From: Legionella birminghamensis
GTDB taxonomy: Bacteria; Pseudomonadota; Gammaproteobacteria; Legionellales; Legionellaceae
Assembly (NCBI RefSeq): GCF_900452515.1
Contig: NZ_UGNW01000002.1
Location: 140,137 to 204,136, forward strand
Reading direction: 5' to 3'
DNA: 64,000 nucleotides
Position 1 is the stretch's first letter. Every line of letters starts with the position of its first letter. This document shows positions 18,352 through 28,509 of this stretch, piece by piece. A model generated the notes under the pieces. That model was not told the DNA's origin. It was given only the letters and a program-made list of their open reading frames with translations, and did no database searches. Position numbers and translations under genes: made by a program.

Positions 18352-21261
18352 ATGAGTGTTATTGATTTAACAATAAATGAATTTGATCTTACTGAAGAAG
18401 AAATTGGCTTTATAAAGACAAGACATTCGAGTAAACAATTGGCATTTGCTTTACTTTTTAAGTATTACCAAAAAAGTCATGAATTCATCAACGACCTAAC
18501 TAAACTACCTGTTTATCTTATCAATCAGGTTGCAAATCAACTTAATATTCCACCTGTTATCAGTAACATATCATTAAGAACGTATGGCAATTATATTTCA
18601 CTGATTAGAAAATATTTTAAAACTTCCTTCTCTAAAAAAACGCATTATAAAGAACTTGAAATCTGGATAAGGGATGTGTTATTGCCTAATCATCACCTAG
18701 CTGATGACGAAATCAAAAATCAAGCTCTGCAGTACTTAAAAGATAGGGGGATTGAATCATTTAAAGAAAAAACAATGACACGAATTATTCTCGATGCCAG
18801 CAATGCATTTGAGAACTGTTTATTTGAAAAACTGCAGAATAGCTTATCTACAGAAGATGAGGCTCAATTAAATGGGTTGTTGTTGCCCTACAAAGAAAGC
18901 TTATCCTATTTAGGTTGGATAAATAAAGAGATTAACAATCCATCCCTCGACTCAATATTGGGATTAATGGAGCAGCTATCCGTTTTGAATCGATTTAATT
19001 TTGATTTATCAGCTATTCAAGCCATTCCACGAAAAAGAATAGTGCATTACTCAGAGGCCTTTACCCGTTTAAATCCTAGTGATTTAAAACAAATGACTGA
19101 TAATAAGCGATGCGCTCATTCATTTATGTATTGTCATACAAGAAAAGAAGAACTTATCGATAAAACAATCGACATGTTTAATCGCATTATCCGTAATGTG
19201 ATTCATAAATCAGAAAAGCGTGTAGTTAAAAAGCTTATTAATGATGTGAAAAAAGTCTACGGCAAAGATACCATCCTGTTTAATATAGCGGAAATATGCT
19301 TAGAGCAACCAGATGGCACAATTAGAGACAAAATTTTCCCTATTATTGGTCAAGACAAGTTAAAAAACATTATTGATGAATATAAGAAAAAAGGGCCAAA
19401 ATACCAAAGCCTTCTACATCAGCAGATTAGAAGCTCTTATGCTAGTCATTACCGACGAATGATTCAACCATTATTAGAAAATATGGCTTTTCGTTCTAAT
19501 AACGCCGAGCATCAACCAATACTGGACGCATTGCTACTTATCAAAAAATATTTTGATAGTAATAAAATTTACTTCCCAGATCATGAGTATGTTCCGATTG
19601 ATTGTTTGCCAGATAAATGGAAAAGGCGCATTGTTGATCCGAATAGTGGCAAAATTAAGAGAATTTGTTATGAGGTCTATATTTTAAAAAAGCTTGCAGA
19701 CAGGATTAGGTGTCGTGAAATATGGATAGAGGGATCGTTTAAACATCGAAACCCAGATGAAGATTTGCCGAATAACTTTGAAGAAAACAAAGAAGCGCAT
19801 TTTAAGGACCTTTCTTTGCCCATTGATGGTGATGTGTTTATTGAACAATTAAAACACCGCCATGTCAGTGCATTAACTGCTTTAAATAACAATATCCCCC
19901 AAAATACAAAAGTTAAAATTAGCTCTCAAAATGGTGGTCGCATTATTGTAACCCCACTCACAGCTCAGGCAGAATCAAACAATATTGTAATTATCAAAAA
20001 AAATTTACAGGATAAATGGGAGGGAACTAATCTCATTGATATGATTAAAGAAGTTGATTTAGAAAATCATTTTACTCATGATTTTATTTCCTATGGTGAA
20101 AAAATTTATTTAAAACCCCACGAAATTTCAGAAAGGATCTTGCTTACCATATTTGGCCTAGGAACAAACGTTGGATTAAAACACATGTGCGCAGGAAATT
20201 CCCATATTAGTGAGCACCAGCTCAGACACATTAAGAACTATTTTTTATCAACCGATAATTTAAAAAATGCACTCAGCAAAGTGGCAAATGCGTTATTTAG
20301 GATTAGATTAGAAGAAATATGGGGTGACATGCCCATCGCTGTTGCCAGTGACTCAACGCAATTTTCAGCTTATTTTCAAAATTTGATTTCAGAATATCAT
20401 AATCGCTATGGAGGAAGAGGCGTAATGATATACTGGCATGTGGAAAAAAATGCCTGTTGCATCCATTCACAATTAAAAAGTGTATCAAGTTCTGAAGTTT
20501 CCGCCATGATCGAGGGAGTATTGAGACACTGCACTGAAATGTCGGTTCAGAAAAACTATGTTGATACACATGGCCAAAGCGAAGTTGGGTTTGCATTCGC
20601 GCATCTTCTTGGTTTTTCACTTATGCCACGGCTTGCTAATTTGAATAAACAAAAATTAGCACAATGTGAACTTGGAGATTATCAAAAGTATACAAATCTA
20701 CAAGCAGTGCTGATGGATAGTATTAATTGGCAGTTAATTAAAGAGCAATATAGTCAAATTGTAAAATATACTGCTGCAATGAAGGCCGGTCATGCCGATC
20801 CAGAATCTATTCTTAGACGCTTTAATCAAAACAACCTGAAACATCCAATCTATTTAGCATTATCACAGTTGGGCAAAGTATTAAAAACCATCTTCATCTG
20901 TGAATACTTAATGCATGAATCTATCAGGCAAGAAATTCAAGAAGGATTGAATGTAGTTGAGCTTTGGAATGGCGTAGCCAAATTCATTTTTTATGGTCGT
21001 TCAGGCGAAATTTCTTCTAACCATGCGAAGACGCAGACATTATCTGTATTGTCTTTACACCTTTTACAACTCTCAATGGTATATATCAACACCTTAATGA
21101 TTCAGCAAATAATAGAAGAACATGGGCTAAAAAACAAATTAACAAAGGAAGATAAAAGAGTATTAACACCACTTATTTATGAGCACGTAAATCCTTACGG
21201 CTTATTCCCACTAGATTTATCAACACGTCTGCCGCATCTGCACTATAAGGAAGCTGCATAA
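18352..21261 (+). CDS. tnpA: Tn3-family transposase TnpA
   Basis: 969 residues, the normal length for the family. It has the N-terminal DNA-binding region and a C-terminal DDE catalytic domain: Asp near residue 667 (VASDSTQF), Asp near 738 (YVDTHGQSE) and Glu near 870 (NVVELWNG, before FIFYGRSGE). All three are present, so it may be active. AGGAA lies eight bases before the ATG. The stop overlaps the start of the recombinase gene (TAATGG). Confidence 0.95.
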   Translation: MSVIDLTINEFDLTEEEIGFIKTRHSSKQLAFALLFKYYQKSHEFINDLTKLPVYLINQVANQLNIPPVISNISLRTYGNYISLIRKYFKTSFSKKTHYKELEIWIRDVLLPNHHLADDEIKNQALQYLKDRGIESFKEKTMTRIILDASNAFENCLFEKLQNSLSTEDEAQLNGLLLPYKESLSYLGWINKEINNPSLDSILGLMEQLSVLNRFNFDLSAIQAIPRKRIVHYSEAFTRLNPSDLKQMTDNKRCAHSFMYCHTRKEELIDKTIDMFNRIIRNVIHKSEKRVVKKLINDVKKVYGKDTILFNIAEICLEQPDGTIRDKIFPIIGQDKLKNIIDEYKKKGPKYQSLLHQQIRSSYASHYRRMIQPLLENMAFRSNNAEHQPILDALLLIKKYFDSNKIYFPDHEYVPIDCLPDKWKRRIVDPNSGKIKRICYEVYILKKLADRIRCREIWIEGSFKHRNPDEDLPNNFEENKEAHFKDLSLPIDGDVFIEQLKHRHVSALTALNNNIPQNTKVKISSQNGGRIIVTPLTAQAESNNIVIIKKNLQDKWEGTNLIDMIKEVDLENHFTHDFISYGEKIYLKPHEISERILLTIFGLGTNVGLKHMCAGNSHISEHQLRHIKNYFLSTDNLKNALSKVANALFRIRLEEIWGDMPIAVASDSTQFSAYFQNLISEYHNRYGGRGVMIYWHVEKNACCIHSQLKSVSSSEVSAMIEGVLRHCTEMSVQKNYVDTHGQSEVGFAFAHLLGFSLMPRLANLNKQKLAQCELGDYQKYTNLQAVLMDSINWQLIKEQYSQIVKYTAAMKAGHADPESILRRFNQNNLKHPIYLALSQLGKVLKTIFICEYLMHESIRQEIQEGLNVVELWNGVAKFIFYGRSGEISSNHAKTQTLSVLSLHLLQLSMVYINTLMIQQIIEEHGLKNKLTKEDKRVLTPLIYEHVNPYGLFPLDLSTRLPHLHYKEAA

Positions 21262-21962
21262 TGGAGCGAATATCAGCTAAAAAAATGGCCCAAAAGGTTT
21301 CAAATTTGCTTAAAGCACAGAATCCTAATTATGATTATATTCGAGACGTATTTCGGTTTGTAAGAGAAAATCTTAATATCGAAGTAACCACGACACCAAA
21401 ACGCTTACCTTATGTGCCCACAGAAGAAGAAATCAGGCTTTTTTATAAAGCGGTTTGGGAATCTCATGATATTGTTCCTATGCTCATCGTTAAAGTTTTG
21501 CTTTATACAGGAATAAGGGTCAGTGAATTAGTCAACATACAATTAATCGATGTTGATTTAACGAGTTGCCGAATAAAAATTAATCAGGGCAAAGGTAAAA
21601 AAGATAGAGTTGTACCTTTTTCACCAGCATTTAAAGAAACTTTAGCTCTTCATATAAGACAATATAAAAATGAAAATAGACTTTTTCTATTCGAGTCAGG
21701 ATTTCGCCGCCACTACACTGATCGAGGAATTAGAAAAATTCTGATGAGATATACCAAGCTCGCCGGGATTGAGCGATCGATCTCACCTCATAAATTAAGA
21801 CATTTTTTGTTTACTTGGCTTAAAAAGAAAAATATTGATGATGCTTTTATTCAGCCCTATTCAGGACATGCGAAAAGAGACTCGCTGGAAATTTATTCCA
21901 AATTAAGTTTGGCCGATGCACAAGAGAAATATAATGATGTTATAGGAGACTTCCCAGTCTGA
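21261..21962 (+). CDS. tnpI: Tyrosine recombinase, TnpI-like cointegrate resolvase
   Basis: 233 residues. The catalytic domain shows Arg in GIRVSELVN, the HKLRH box, GHAKRDS and the nucleophile region LEIYSKL. It starts at the tnpA stop. In the Tn4430 group such an enzyme resolves cointegrates and also acts near the tnpA region; by position it should do the same here. It is shorter than XerC/XerD at the N-terminus. The core recombination site was not identified. Confidence 0.85.
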   Translation: MERISAKKMAQKVSNLLKAQNPNYDYIRDVFRFVRENLNIEVTTTPKRLPYVPTEEEIRLFYKAVWESHDIVPMLIVKVLLYTGIRVSELVNIQLIDVDLTSCRIKINQGKGKKDRVVPFSPAFKETLALHIRQYKNENRLFLFESGFRRHYTDRGIRKILMRYTKLAGIERSISPHKLRHFLFTWLKKKNIDDAFIQPYSGHAKRDSLEIYSKLSLADAQEKYNDVIGDFPV

Positions 21963-22009
21963 TCTTTTGTCTTTTTGCATCAGGGCGCAAGTTCCGGAGC
22001 GCTAGGCCT

Positions 22010-22413
22010 CTTAGGCGTCTATCTGAATCCTTTTTTAGCCATTATGGCGATCCCGGCCACACGTATTTCGGTACTCTTGGCTTAGAAAATTTCTTAAATG
22101 ACCTTTTAAAAGGAAAAAATCGTTATAAACATTGTGATATCAAGCATTTATTCTGGCCCATTGATGGGGAAAGTTCTATTCGTACTGATTTCAGGAAAGA
22201 TAAGAATGAAGAACTATTTATTATATGCAGTGGAAGGGGAACTATCGATTAATAAGGCACCTTACGCCCTATCGTCCACCAAAGCAATTAAGCCGTTTTG
22301 AGCTTGATCGTTGTTATCTCGTTAGCCAAGAGCAGTTTCAAAAAGAACTCTTCGAGGTCAACGCTCTGAAGGCTCAGGCATTGTTTGATGAATTGTTTTC
22401 AAAGACACAGTAA
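22010..22413 (+). pseudogene. Truncated, frameshifted gene remnant beside the transposon
   Basis: From the transposon end an open frame without a start reads SESFFSHYGDPGHTYFGTLG and stops at 22251. Another frame (22225-22413) continues sensibly (MQWKGNYRLIRHL, SRFELDRCYLVS) to its stop. Together they look like the 3' part of one gene that lost its 5' end to the transposon event and then acquired a frameshift. The family is not recognised. Confidence 0.6.
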
Positions 22414-22480
22414 CGTAAACATTTTTATACTTCTAAGATGGTTTTGTTGTGTCATGTTCTCATCAGAATACAACGCTGGT

Positions 22481-23865
22481 GAGTTATTGTCAAATCTGGT
22501 GTATGCCCATTAGGCGGCCACTCTGTTTGACTGCTCATTAACTTGCACTCCGTTTACAAATTTCACATTATTAACAACTAATGTTAATAGGTTAAACCCT
22601 CTAATTTTAATCCATCGTTTTTGAGCCACTTCCATGAGCTTAAAGACCATTGCCAGGGTGGTGTCTCTGGAGCCACAGTTTCTGGACTTATTAGTCCTCA
22701 GACGCACTGTAGCGAAGGCAGATTCAATGGGATTGGTTGTCCGTATGTGAATCCAGTGTTCGGCCGGAAAATCGTAGAAGGCCAACAGTTCCTCTTTGTC
22801 CTTGGCCAGGCACTCCATCGCTTTTGGGTACTTAGCGCTGTAAAGCTCCACCGTATTATCAAACGCCTTATAGGCCTCTTCTTTGGTCGATGCCATCCAA
22901 ATCTCATGCAAAGCGGCCTTTACCTTTGGCTGCATCGATTTGGGTAGCTTGTTTAATACATTCGCTGTTTTGTGCACCCAGCACCGCTGTTGCCGTGTTT
23001 CAGGGTAAATGGCTCCAAGGGCACTCCAGAATCCCAATGCCCCATCCCCCACGGCTAACTTCGGAGCCGTTGGAAGGCCTCGTTGGCGCAGGTCAGTAAG
23101 CACCTCACTCCAGCTCGCTGCGGACTCTCGATACCCATCATTAACCGCTACAAGCTCTTTTACCCCGCTCTCAGTAACACCAATGATGACTAGAAGGCAC
23201 ACCTTGTCATCCATGCGAACCTTGCTGTAAATACCATCAGCCCACCAATAAACATAGCGTTTGTCGCTTAAATCCTGGCGTTGCCACTCTTTGTGTTCAT
23301 CAAGCCATTTTTCTTTTAATCGCGACACTGTATTGGCTGACAGTCCGCGCGCACTCTCGCCAACTAACGCGGATAAGGCTTCTGTATAATCTCCTGTTGA
23401 TAACCCTTTTAAATACAGCCAAGGAATGAGTTCTTCCATGCTCTTCGTCCGTCTCAAGTAGGGCGGCAACAACTGACTGCTAAAATGAATACCTGAACCG
23501 CTACGATCTCGTACCTTCGGGACTTGAACCTCTACTTCTCCTATCCCCGTCTGAAGCTGTCTCGCGGGGAGATAACCATTCCTGACTACTGCTGGACGAC
23601 CATCCAGTAAACGCACGTCTGAGTACGCTGAGAGCATCTCTGATAGTTCGGCCTCAACCGCTTTCCTTATCAACTCTTTTGCTCCTTGTCTCAACACCTC
23701 CGTTAACGGGTCTTCAAAGCCCTTGGCTACCGCTGGTGTCGATGACTGCTTTAGATTACAATCCTTCATGGCGTATCTCCTTTGTTGATTTGTGTTCCGA
23801 CAAGAACAAGCAACAGAATACGCCACCTAATTTATTTTGTCATACACCACTTTCGACTATAACTC
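22481..23865 (-). mobile_element. Complete IS256-family insertion sequence
   Basis: 1385 bases with imperfect terminal inverted repeats of about 25 bases (GAGTTAT...TGGTGTATG on both ends). It is flanked by a 9-base target duplication AACGCTGGT (22472-22480 and 23866-23874). The intact ends and repeat indicate a direct, fairly recent insertion. Confidence 0.9.
22510..23769 (-). CDS. IS256-family (mutator-type) transposase
   Basis: 419 residues from the ATG at 23769, which has GGAG seven bases upstream; a longer frame extends into the inverted repeat and is not needed. Family features are YVYWWADGIY (first Asp), AVGDGALGFWSAL (second Asp), CWVHKTANVLNKLP and the C-terminal TTNPIESAFATVRLRTNK (Glu). 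Full length, no visible lesion. Confidence 0.95.
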   Translation of the reverse strand: MKDCNLKQSSTPAVAKGFEDPLTEVLRQGAKELIRKAVEAELSEMLSAYSDVRLLDGRPAVVRNGYLPARQLQTGIGEVEVQVPKVRDRSGSGIHFSSQLLPPYLRRTKSMEELIPWLYLKGLSTGDYTEALSALVGESARGLSANTVSRLKEKWLDEHKEWQRQDLSDKRYVYWWADGIYSKVRMDDKVCLLVIIGVTESGVKELVAVNDGYRESAASWSEVLTDLRQRGLPTAPKLAVGDGALGFWSALGAIYPETRQQRCWVHKTANVLNKLPKSMQPKVKAALHEIWMASTKEEAYKAFDNTVELYSAKYPKAMECLAKDKEELLAFYDFPAEHWIHIRTTNPIESAFATVRLRTNKSRNCGSRDTTLAMVFKLMEVAQKRWIKIRGFNLLTLVVNNVKFVNGVQVNEQSNRVAA

Positions 23866-23948
23866 AACGCTGGTTCGTTCACGATAAGATCGCACTCAAA
23901 CTCAGCGATACCGAACTTTGAATAGATTTCAATAAAATTACGTTTAAG

Positions 23949-24452
23949 TTAGTACGCTTCAAGGAAATACTTGGCATCCTGACCAAAATAGTAGATTGTT
24001 TTTTTATTTAAAAATACACTGACATATACAACGCCTGCTTTAGCAAGCTCTCTGTGGAACTCAATAATCGATAGTTTTTTTTCTTCGAGATCCTCAATTG
24101 CACTTTTAACCTTGGCTACATCCAATGTATCTCCAATAATGTATGGGGCACTATCTGATTTTTCAATTTCGGATACAGGTAGTCGATACAACATTGTCTC
24201 TTTAGAATAAAAATAGAGACTATTTTCTAAGACATCATAAGTTTGCCTAATGATTCCTAACGACATTAATGTATTCGTAAACTCTGTGAAATCACCTGGT
24301 GATTGGGCTCTGTCCAGACAAAGGGTCTTTATTTTTTTCTGTATCTCAGATGGGTTATTTTCCATTGCCAAACTCCTAGCAAACATTGTGGTTGTTACAA
24401 TCATTAAAATGATGGCTGGCCATATCTTAATGCGCTTTATAAAAACAAGCAT
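23949..24452 (-). CDS. DUF1398-like (YbcV-type) protein with signal peptide
   Basis: 167 residues. An N-terminal signal (about 1-29, cut near ARSLA) is followed by two similar segments. FTEFTNTLMSLGIIRQTYDV with LYFYSK, and IEFHRELAKAGVVYVSVFLN with IYYFGQD, match the repeat pattern of DUF1398. The family is normally cytoplasmic and of unknown function, so the signal peptide is unusual. It was probably separated from upstream neighbours by the IS256 insertion. Confidence 0.65.
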   Translation of the reverse strand: MLVFIKRIKIWPAIILMIVTTTMFARSLAMENNPSEIQKKIKTLCLDRAQSPGDFTEFTNTLMSLGIIRQTYDVLENSLYFYSKETMLYRLPVSEIEKSDSAPYIIGDTLDVAKVKSAIEDLEEKKLSIIEFHRELAKAGVVYVSVFLNKKTIYYFGQDAKYFLEAY

Positions 24453-24762
24453 ACTACCTCTTTCTATTGGTTAAATTTTCCTCAATCCATGTTAAGAGAT
24501 CCTTTTGAAACTAAACCTGGCTGAGGCACGGGGAAATATAACACAATGTTATTGAGGATTTTCTTATCTGAAATTAAAATTTTTGCAGCAGAACACCCAA
24601 TCTGAAACGCTAGGCCTATTCATAGATTTAGTTTAGTCTGCGATCGGTTTAGCAATAACCGGTCCCTGGTCCATTGAATTTCTAATTATTGAAACCCTGT
24701 TCGGGGTACTTTTGGGGAATAGCATTAAACCTATGACATGGTCCATGCTACTCCGAATCTCG
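24453..24762. other. Intergenic stretch, mostly featureless
   Basis: About 310 bases between two minus-strand genes. One plus-strand open stretch (24637-24771) without a start codon translates to a hydrophobic peptide (AIGLAITGPWSIEFLIIETL) and may be a membrane-protein relic. No promoter was convincing. Confidence 0.4.
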
Positions 24763-25548
24763 TCAGCGTGATATTTTCTTCCTCGCCACCGTGAGTATGC
24801 TTATACTATGCTCAGCTATAAAATCATTTCCCTCCATATCCCATTGTTTTATGACGTCAAACCCATTTCGTTCAAGAATGGTCTGTAATTCGAAGGCGGT
24901 ATAGATTTGAAGACTGAAACGGTGGTTGCGACTTACCGGTTCATCCGAGCCGTTGGAAATTAGGTAGTGGTCATGCGAGGTAAGAAGCCCTTTTTCCCTA
25001 TCCACCTCAGAATACTGTTTATGGCGGATATGTACTTCATTAACAAAGTGCTCTGTATCCATTACATACTCTCTTAACCTTTCGGCCGTGATGGCTTCCA
25101 GGTTGAAAATATCAAAAACATAAATGCCTTTCTCGTTAAGATTAGACTTTATATTGTGTAGAGCCTTTTCAAAATTTACTTTCGTTAGATGACCGATTGC
25201 ATTGAAAATGGTAATCACTGCATCAAACTGTCCTGCGGCAAGCGTTCGCATATCACCGTCAATAAAAGGGATATCTTTATTGATTGCTTTGGCTTTCTCC
25301 CGTGCAAACTCAAGTAATTTTGGGCTGAAGTCACTGCCCACCACGTTATAGCCTCTTTCGGCAAGATAAAATACTTGCGAGCCAGTTCCGCAAGTCATAT
25401 CAAGGACCGTTTTAACTCCCTGGTCTCTTAAAAGTTTCTCAATCAACGCATTTTTATAGTCTGTTTGCTCACTGACATTATGTGCATCGAAGTATTCAGG
25501 CATTTGCTGATATTCCAATGGTAATCCAAGCTCGTATTCGTTGTTCAT
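24763..25548 (-). CDS. Class I SAM-dependent methyltransferase
   Basis: 261 residues. Motif I is VLDMTCGTGSQ, followed by the acidic end of strand 2 (VVGSDFSPKLLE), FIDGDMRTL and FDAVITIFNAIGHL. These define a methyltransferase-11/25 type Rossmann fold that binds S-adenosylmethionine. The substrate is unknown; the pattern resembles small-molecule methyltransferases. It ends 67 bases before the hydrolase gene upstream on the same strand. Confidence 0.88.
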   Translation of the reverse strand: MNNEYELGLPLEYQQMPEYFDAHNVSEQTDYKNALIEKLLRDQGVKTVLDMTCGTGSQVFYLAERGYNVVGSDFSPKLLEFAREKAKAINKDIPFIDGDMRTLAAGQFDAVITIFNAIGHLTKVNFEKALHNIKSNLNEKGIYVFDIFNLEAITAERLREYVMDTEHFVNEVHIRHKQYSEVDREKGLLTSHDHYLISNGSDEPVSRNHRFSLQIYTAFELQTILERNGFDVIKQWDMEGNDFIAEHSISILTVARKKISR

Positions 25549-25614
25549 TTTCCTTCATCTCCGGCAAATTGTTCGCTTTCCTCTCTTGATGAGTCTTGGG
25601 AATTCGATACCAGG

Positions 25615-26445
25615 TTAAACTCCATGGTCAATCGAACGTACAAACGATTGAATGATGGTGGCAAATTCCTTGGGCTTATCATAATGAAGCCCGTGCCCCG
25701 CCCCTTTTATTCTCTTAATCTTCATACTTTGATAATCAATGGTCAGTGCTCTAATTGTTTCTGGAGAAATCACACTGCGTTCCACAATGACAAGCAACAT
25801 GGGAATGTCAATCTCCTTAAGTAATTGCCTGAAACAAGGGATGGGAGGTCGCAACACTTGAAATGCATTGATGCGTGTTTGATACCGAGCTCTCGCCAGG
25901 CGAGTCAGCATAGTGAGCGAGCGATTAGGATGTTTCGTCTGTAAGTACGACAAATAGTCTCGCCATGGCGTCTTTAGCCATTGTCGATGCTGTTCTACAA
26001 TATCGCTAGCATACACTTGATGCTGTAATTTGCTCTCTAAAAAAGCAGGCTCAGCTAGAACAAGCCCTCGAAGCCTCGTTTTTTTCTGAGACGCCAGCAA
26101 AGCGGCTGTCATGCCTCCCATTGAATGACCAATTACCACTGAAGGAGCGAGCCTTAATGCGTTAATTAGACCCTCTACATCTTGGGCATGATTCTCATAT
26201 CGATATTCATCAGCAGGCGAAGAGGATTGTCCATGCCCTCTCGCGTCAGGCATGAGAACATCGCCGTCCAACATCAGATACGACGCTACGTCTGCCCAGC
26301 AGTTTCCGTTCGCAATTAATCCATGGAGCAGAATTAGGGGAATTGTCCAGCCGCCTGTTCTCGTATAATGCATACTAATACCATTAGTATTACAAAAGCC
26401 CCTGTTCCAATTGTACTCTGTGATTCTCTTAAGATTTATATTCAA
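25615..26445 (-). CDS. Alpha/beta hydrolase
   Basis: 276 residues. The fold is shown by LILLHGLIANG (oxyanion loop), the nucleophile elbow GHSMGG, DARGHGQSS after strand 4, and the catalytic His in GAGHGLHYDKP. An acidic residue late in the chain completes the triad. Substrate unknown. It lies upstream of the methyltransferase on the minus strand and may be co-transcribed. Confidence 0.88.
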   Translation of the reverse strand: MNINLKRITEYNWNRGFCNTNGISMHYTRTGGWTIPLILLHGLIANGNCWADVASYLMLDGDVLMPDARGHGQSSSPADEYRYENHAQDVEGLINALRLAPSVVIGHSMGGMTAALLASQKKTRLRGLVLAEPAFLESKLQHQVYASDIVEQHRQWLKTPWRDYLSYLQTKHPNRSLTMLTRLARARYQTRINAFQVLRPPIPCFRQLLKEIDIPMLLVIVERSVISPETIRALTIDYQSMKIKRIKGAGHGLHYDKPKEFATIIQSFVRSIDHGV

Positions 26446-26523
26446 AATAATTTATTAATCAAACTTGCTTTAACAATCAGGCCTATATACCCTTTAAAAT
26501 AAAACTAATAACCCTTATTTTCT

Positions 26524-26829
26524 ATGAAAGCAATTCAAATTAATATTCCCGCTGATATTCACTTTTCCCAATTGACCTGTAAACGCCTACCCACGAGTAA
26601 TTTACTCTTCAATTGGGAACCCATTGAAGCCCTTTGTAAAGCGAACAACATGGATATTGGCTTTTTTAAGGAAACAAATGAAGAAAATGTCGTTGATTTG
26701 ATTTGGGATTGGTATTTCCAATGCCGTAATGACGGCGTAATCGATTCAACAATGGAAGAGATGATCAATGAAGTAGCTACAGAAGAACAGAGAGGGCAAG
26801 CGTTTTCTTTTCCCACGGCCACATCCTAA
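26524..26829 (+). CDS. Hypothetical protein, 101 residues
   Basis: Not recognised. A soluble, acidic protein with two Trp-rich helices (LIWDWYFQCRN) and a C-terminal acidic helix. It is transcribed divergently from the hydrolase gene, with a short AT-rich intergenic. The codon pattern and length support a real gene, but no function can be given. Confidence 0.5.
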   Translation: MKAIQINIPADIHFSQLTCKRLPTSNLLFNWEPIEALCKANNMDIGFFKETNEENVVDLIWDWYFQCRNDGVIDSTMEEMINEVATEEQRGQAFSFPTATS

Positions 26830-26983
26830 TCTAAGAAATAAATTATAGAGCTACCCGGCTTACCCTCTTTAACTCCCTGTTAGATGCTGTTCAATTGAAC
26901 AACCAGCAGCATAGGACTACTTCGCATTAGGCTTCATCGCAATCGAATTGGCCACCACGTTGTAATCGCTAATCCCTCTTATT

Positions 26984-26997
26984 TGAGAAATGTCTTA
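26984..26997 (+). promoter_or_regulatory. LetA-box-like site before sRNA 1
   Basis: TGAGAAATGTCTTA matches the reported Legionella LetA site TNAGAAATTTCTNA with one mismatch. It lies five bases before CACTGCGC, the same distance as at 40745-40758, and about 60 bases before the predicted sRNA start. Confidence 0.5.
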
Positions 26998-27059
26998 CAA
27001 ATCACTGCGCGGATTACCTACTGCTTTTTGTCTTTTCTTTGAATACTCTATTTAAGAAG

Positions 27060-27135
27060 AGTAAAGACAATGGATGTCATACACGGAATTTTTCTCGGCA
27101 TCAGGAAGATGCCCTCCACAAGGATGTGGATTACT
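27060..27135 (+). ncRNA. RsmY/RsmZ-like CsrA-binding small RNA, copy 1
   Basis: GGA motifs at 27072, 27085, 27104 and 27122; the spacing 13-19-18 is identical to that at 40834-40886. Two hairpins expose GGA in the loop: GGCATC/GATGCC around AGGAA (27097-27113) and TCCACA/TGTGGA around AGGA (27115-27130). The second stem covaries with its counterpart (two compensated pairs). This is the design of RNAs that sequester CsrA/RsmA. The start is estimated from a weak -10 at 27049-27054; no clear terminator was seen, so the 3' end is uncertain. Confidence 0.6.
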
Positions 27136-27174
27136 ACTCTTAAACGTCACCCTAATAAATGCTTAGTCTAACCC

Positions 27175-28509
27175 CTATAGAACCACTACTTCATCCTGGG
27201 GCCGTTCTTCCTTTAAAAACTGCTTTAAAATTCGATACGTATCCCTATCCCAATCGACTGCGTGCAAGTTCCCTGTGAAAGCGTTTAAGTCCTGCTCATT
27301 ATCGAAGGTTCCCAGATAGCGCCACTGATTAAACAAAAGCCACTGTGCGCCCTTCAGGTGTTGTTCTTTAATCGCAATGCTGCCAGGATAAGGCCAGATT
27401 GCGTTTTTAAAGAGAGTAACCGCCTCATGAACTCGTTTATTATAAGACAAGACCCCCTCCTCTTCATTGCAAGCCCCAAGACAGCGGCCCAACTGAAATG
27501 AAAAACAGACACTGTTTGTTTTTTCCAGTCCACAAAGCTTGGGACATAATTGATAGCTTTTTATTAATCGTTCCAGGTGGCGCTTGGCGGCATGGACACT
27601 GGTAAATGCACCCAGTACAGTCTCCTCTTCGGTATCCTCCATGACCATTTGCGTGTGAATGTGCAGCGTCAGATAGCCCAGAACATTGGTCTTGAGTTGA
27701 TACCCGACAATGCGTTTTTTTCGTCGTAGTTTTTGATTATAAAGCGGTAACTGCTCTTTAATCAGTTTGGACTCCAATAATAAGGCACTGAGCTCACCAG
27801 GGGTTTCTATCCATTTGATACACGCGACTTGCTGTGCCATTTTGAATTCTTTTTCAGAACAATGGTCTTGTTGAAAATGAGACAAAATGCGCTGACGAAG
27901 CCGAATGCTTTTACCGATATAAATAGGTAACTCACTATGCTCACCATAAAAAAGATAGACGCCCGGAGCATTAGGAATGGTTGAAATATCGGTTTTTAAT
28001 TTAGGCGGGGAACTACGCCGTTTCGCCAGACCATGAATTACTTCCCAAACAGTACCCTTTTCAAAACGTCTGAAAAGATACAAAAGATAAGCATCTAATA
28101 AATCCCGTTCATCAATGGCTTGTTGTAATGATTCATTCCAATTGAGAAACGCTTTGAGGTCCTCTAAAGACTGAAGAGGCGATTCAGGAAGCAAATGCAG
28201 CGTTAATGCATCCAAATTGAGCTGCTTACACTGAATGGCTAATCCCTGTCCTTGCAGGGTGTTTTTCAAGAAACTATGGGTTAGACGCACATTCCATGCC
28301 AACAGAATGCTGCCTGCGCACCAATCAGCGATGGATTGTGCCTCACTGAGTGCCAACCCTGTTTCGGGTGAAGAGGAGGGAATGATTATGCTGCAACACT
28401 CTCTTTCCCCATCGGGGTGATATCGGCTTAATGCAATCTCAATAATACGGTCTTGGGTTATTTTTAAACCGGTGGTTCGAATGGCGGCTAGAACTATCGA
28501 TTTTGACAT
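27175..28509 (-). CDS. DnaQ-like domain fused to GIY-YIG UvrC/Cho-type nuclease
   Basis: About 444 residues from ATG 28509 (a longer start adds 12). The N-terminus has the fold of a DEDD exonuclease, but the first motif reads VLAAIRTTGL where DLETTG is expected, so the metal-binding Asp and Glu are lost. From about residue 180 a GIY-YIG domain is intact (PGVYLFYGEH, IYIGKSIRLRQRI), followed by the Cys cluster typical of UvrC/Cho (CGLEKTNSVCFSFQLGRCLG). It should incise damaged DNA. The gene lies just beyond the predicted sRNA 1. Confidence 0.85.
   Translation of the reverse strand: MSKSIVLAAIRTTGLKITQDRIIEIALSRYHPDGERECCSIIIPSSSPETGLALSEAQSIADWCAGSILLAWNVRLTHSFLKNTLQGQGLAIQCKQLNLDALTLHLLPESPLQSLEDLKAFLNWNESLQQAIDERDLLDAYLLYLFRRFEKGTVWEVIHGLAKRRSSPPKLKTDISTIPNAPGVYLFYGEHSELPIYIGKSIRLRQRILSHFQQDHCSEKEFKMAQQVACIKWIETPGELSALLLESKLIKEQLPLYNQKLRRKKRIVGYQLKTNVLGYLTLHIHTQMVMEDTEEETVLGAFTSVHAAKRHLERLIKSYQLCPKLCGLEKTNSVCFSFQLGRCLGACNEEEGVLSYNKRVHEAVTLFKNAIWPYPGSIAIKEQHLKGAQWLLFNQWRYLGTFDNEQDLNAFTGNLHAVDWDRDTYRILKQFLKEERPQDEVVVL

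Larger units (their letters stand above)
13948..22004 (+). mobile_element. Tn3-family transposon with tyrosine recombinase and copper genes
   Basis: 8057 bases. The ends are inverted repeats: both begin TAGCGCTCCGGAACTTGCGC and stay similar for about 32 bases (two mismatches). Inside are an IS630-like element, DUF305 and CopA-CopB copper genes, the Tn3 transposase and a tyrosine recombinase in the place of a serine resolvase (TnpI type, as in Tn4430). No matching 5-base target repeat is seen (TGGCG left, GGCCT right), and duplication homology does not resume after the right end, so one side was deleted or rearranged. Confidence 0.85.

Noticed and set aside
22481..23865. IS256 interrupting a gene
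   Set aside because: Target repeats are clear, but joining the flanks does not give a convincing open frame.
24637..24771. Hydrophobic open stretch without start codon
   Set aside because: Short, no start, and stops close upstream; at most a relic.
27070..27171. Small ORF (MDVIHGIFLGIRKMPS...) resembling a frame at 40832
   Set aside because: The similarity is better explained by a conserved RNA: GGA spacing is identical and a stem covaries, and one of the two frames would need a TTG start and run through umuD.
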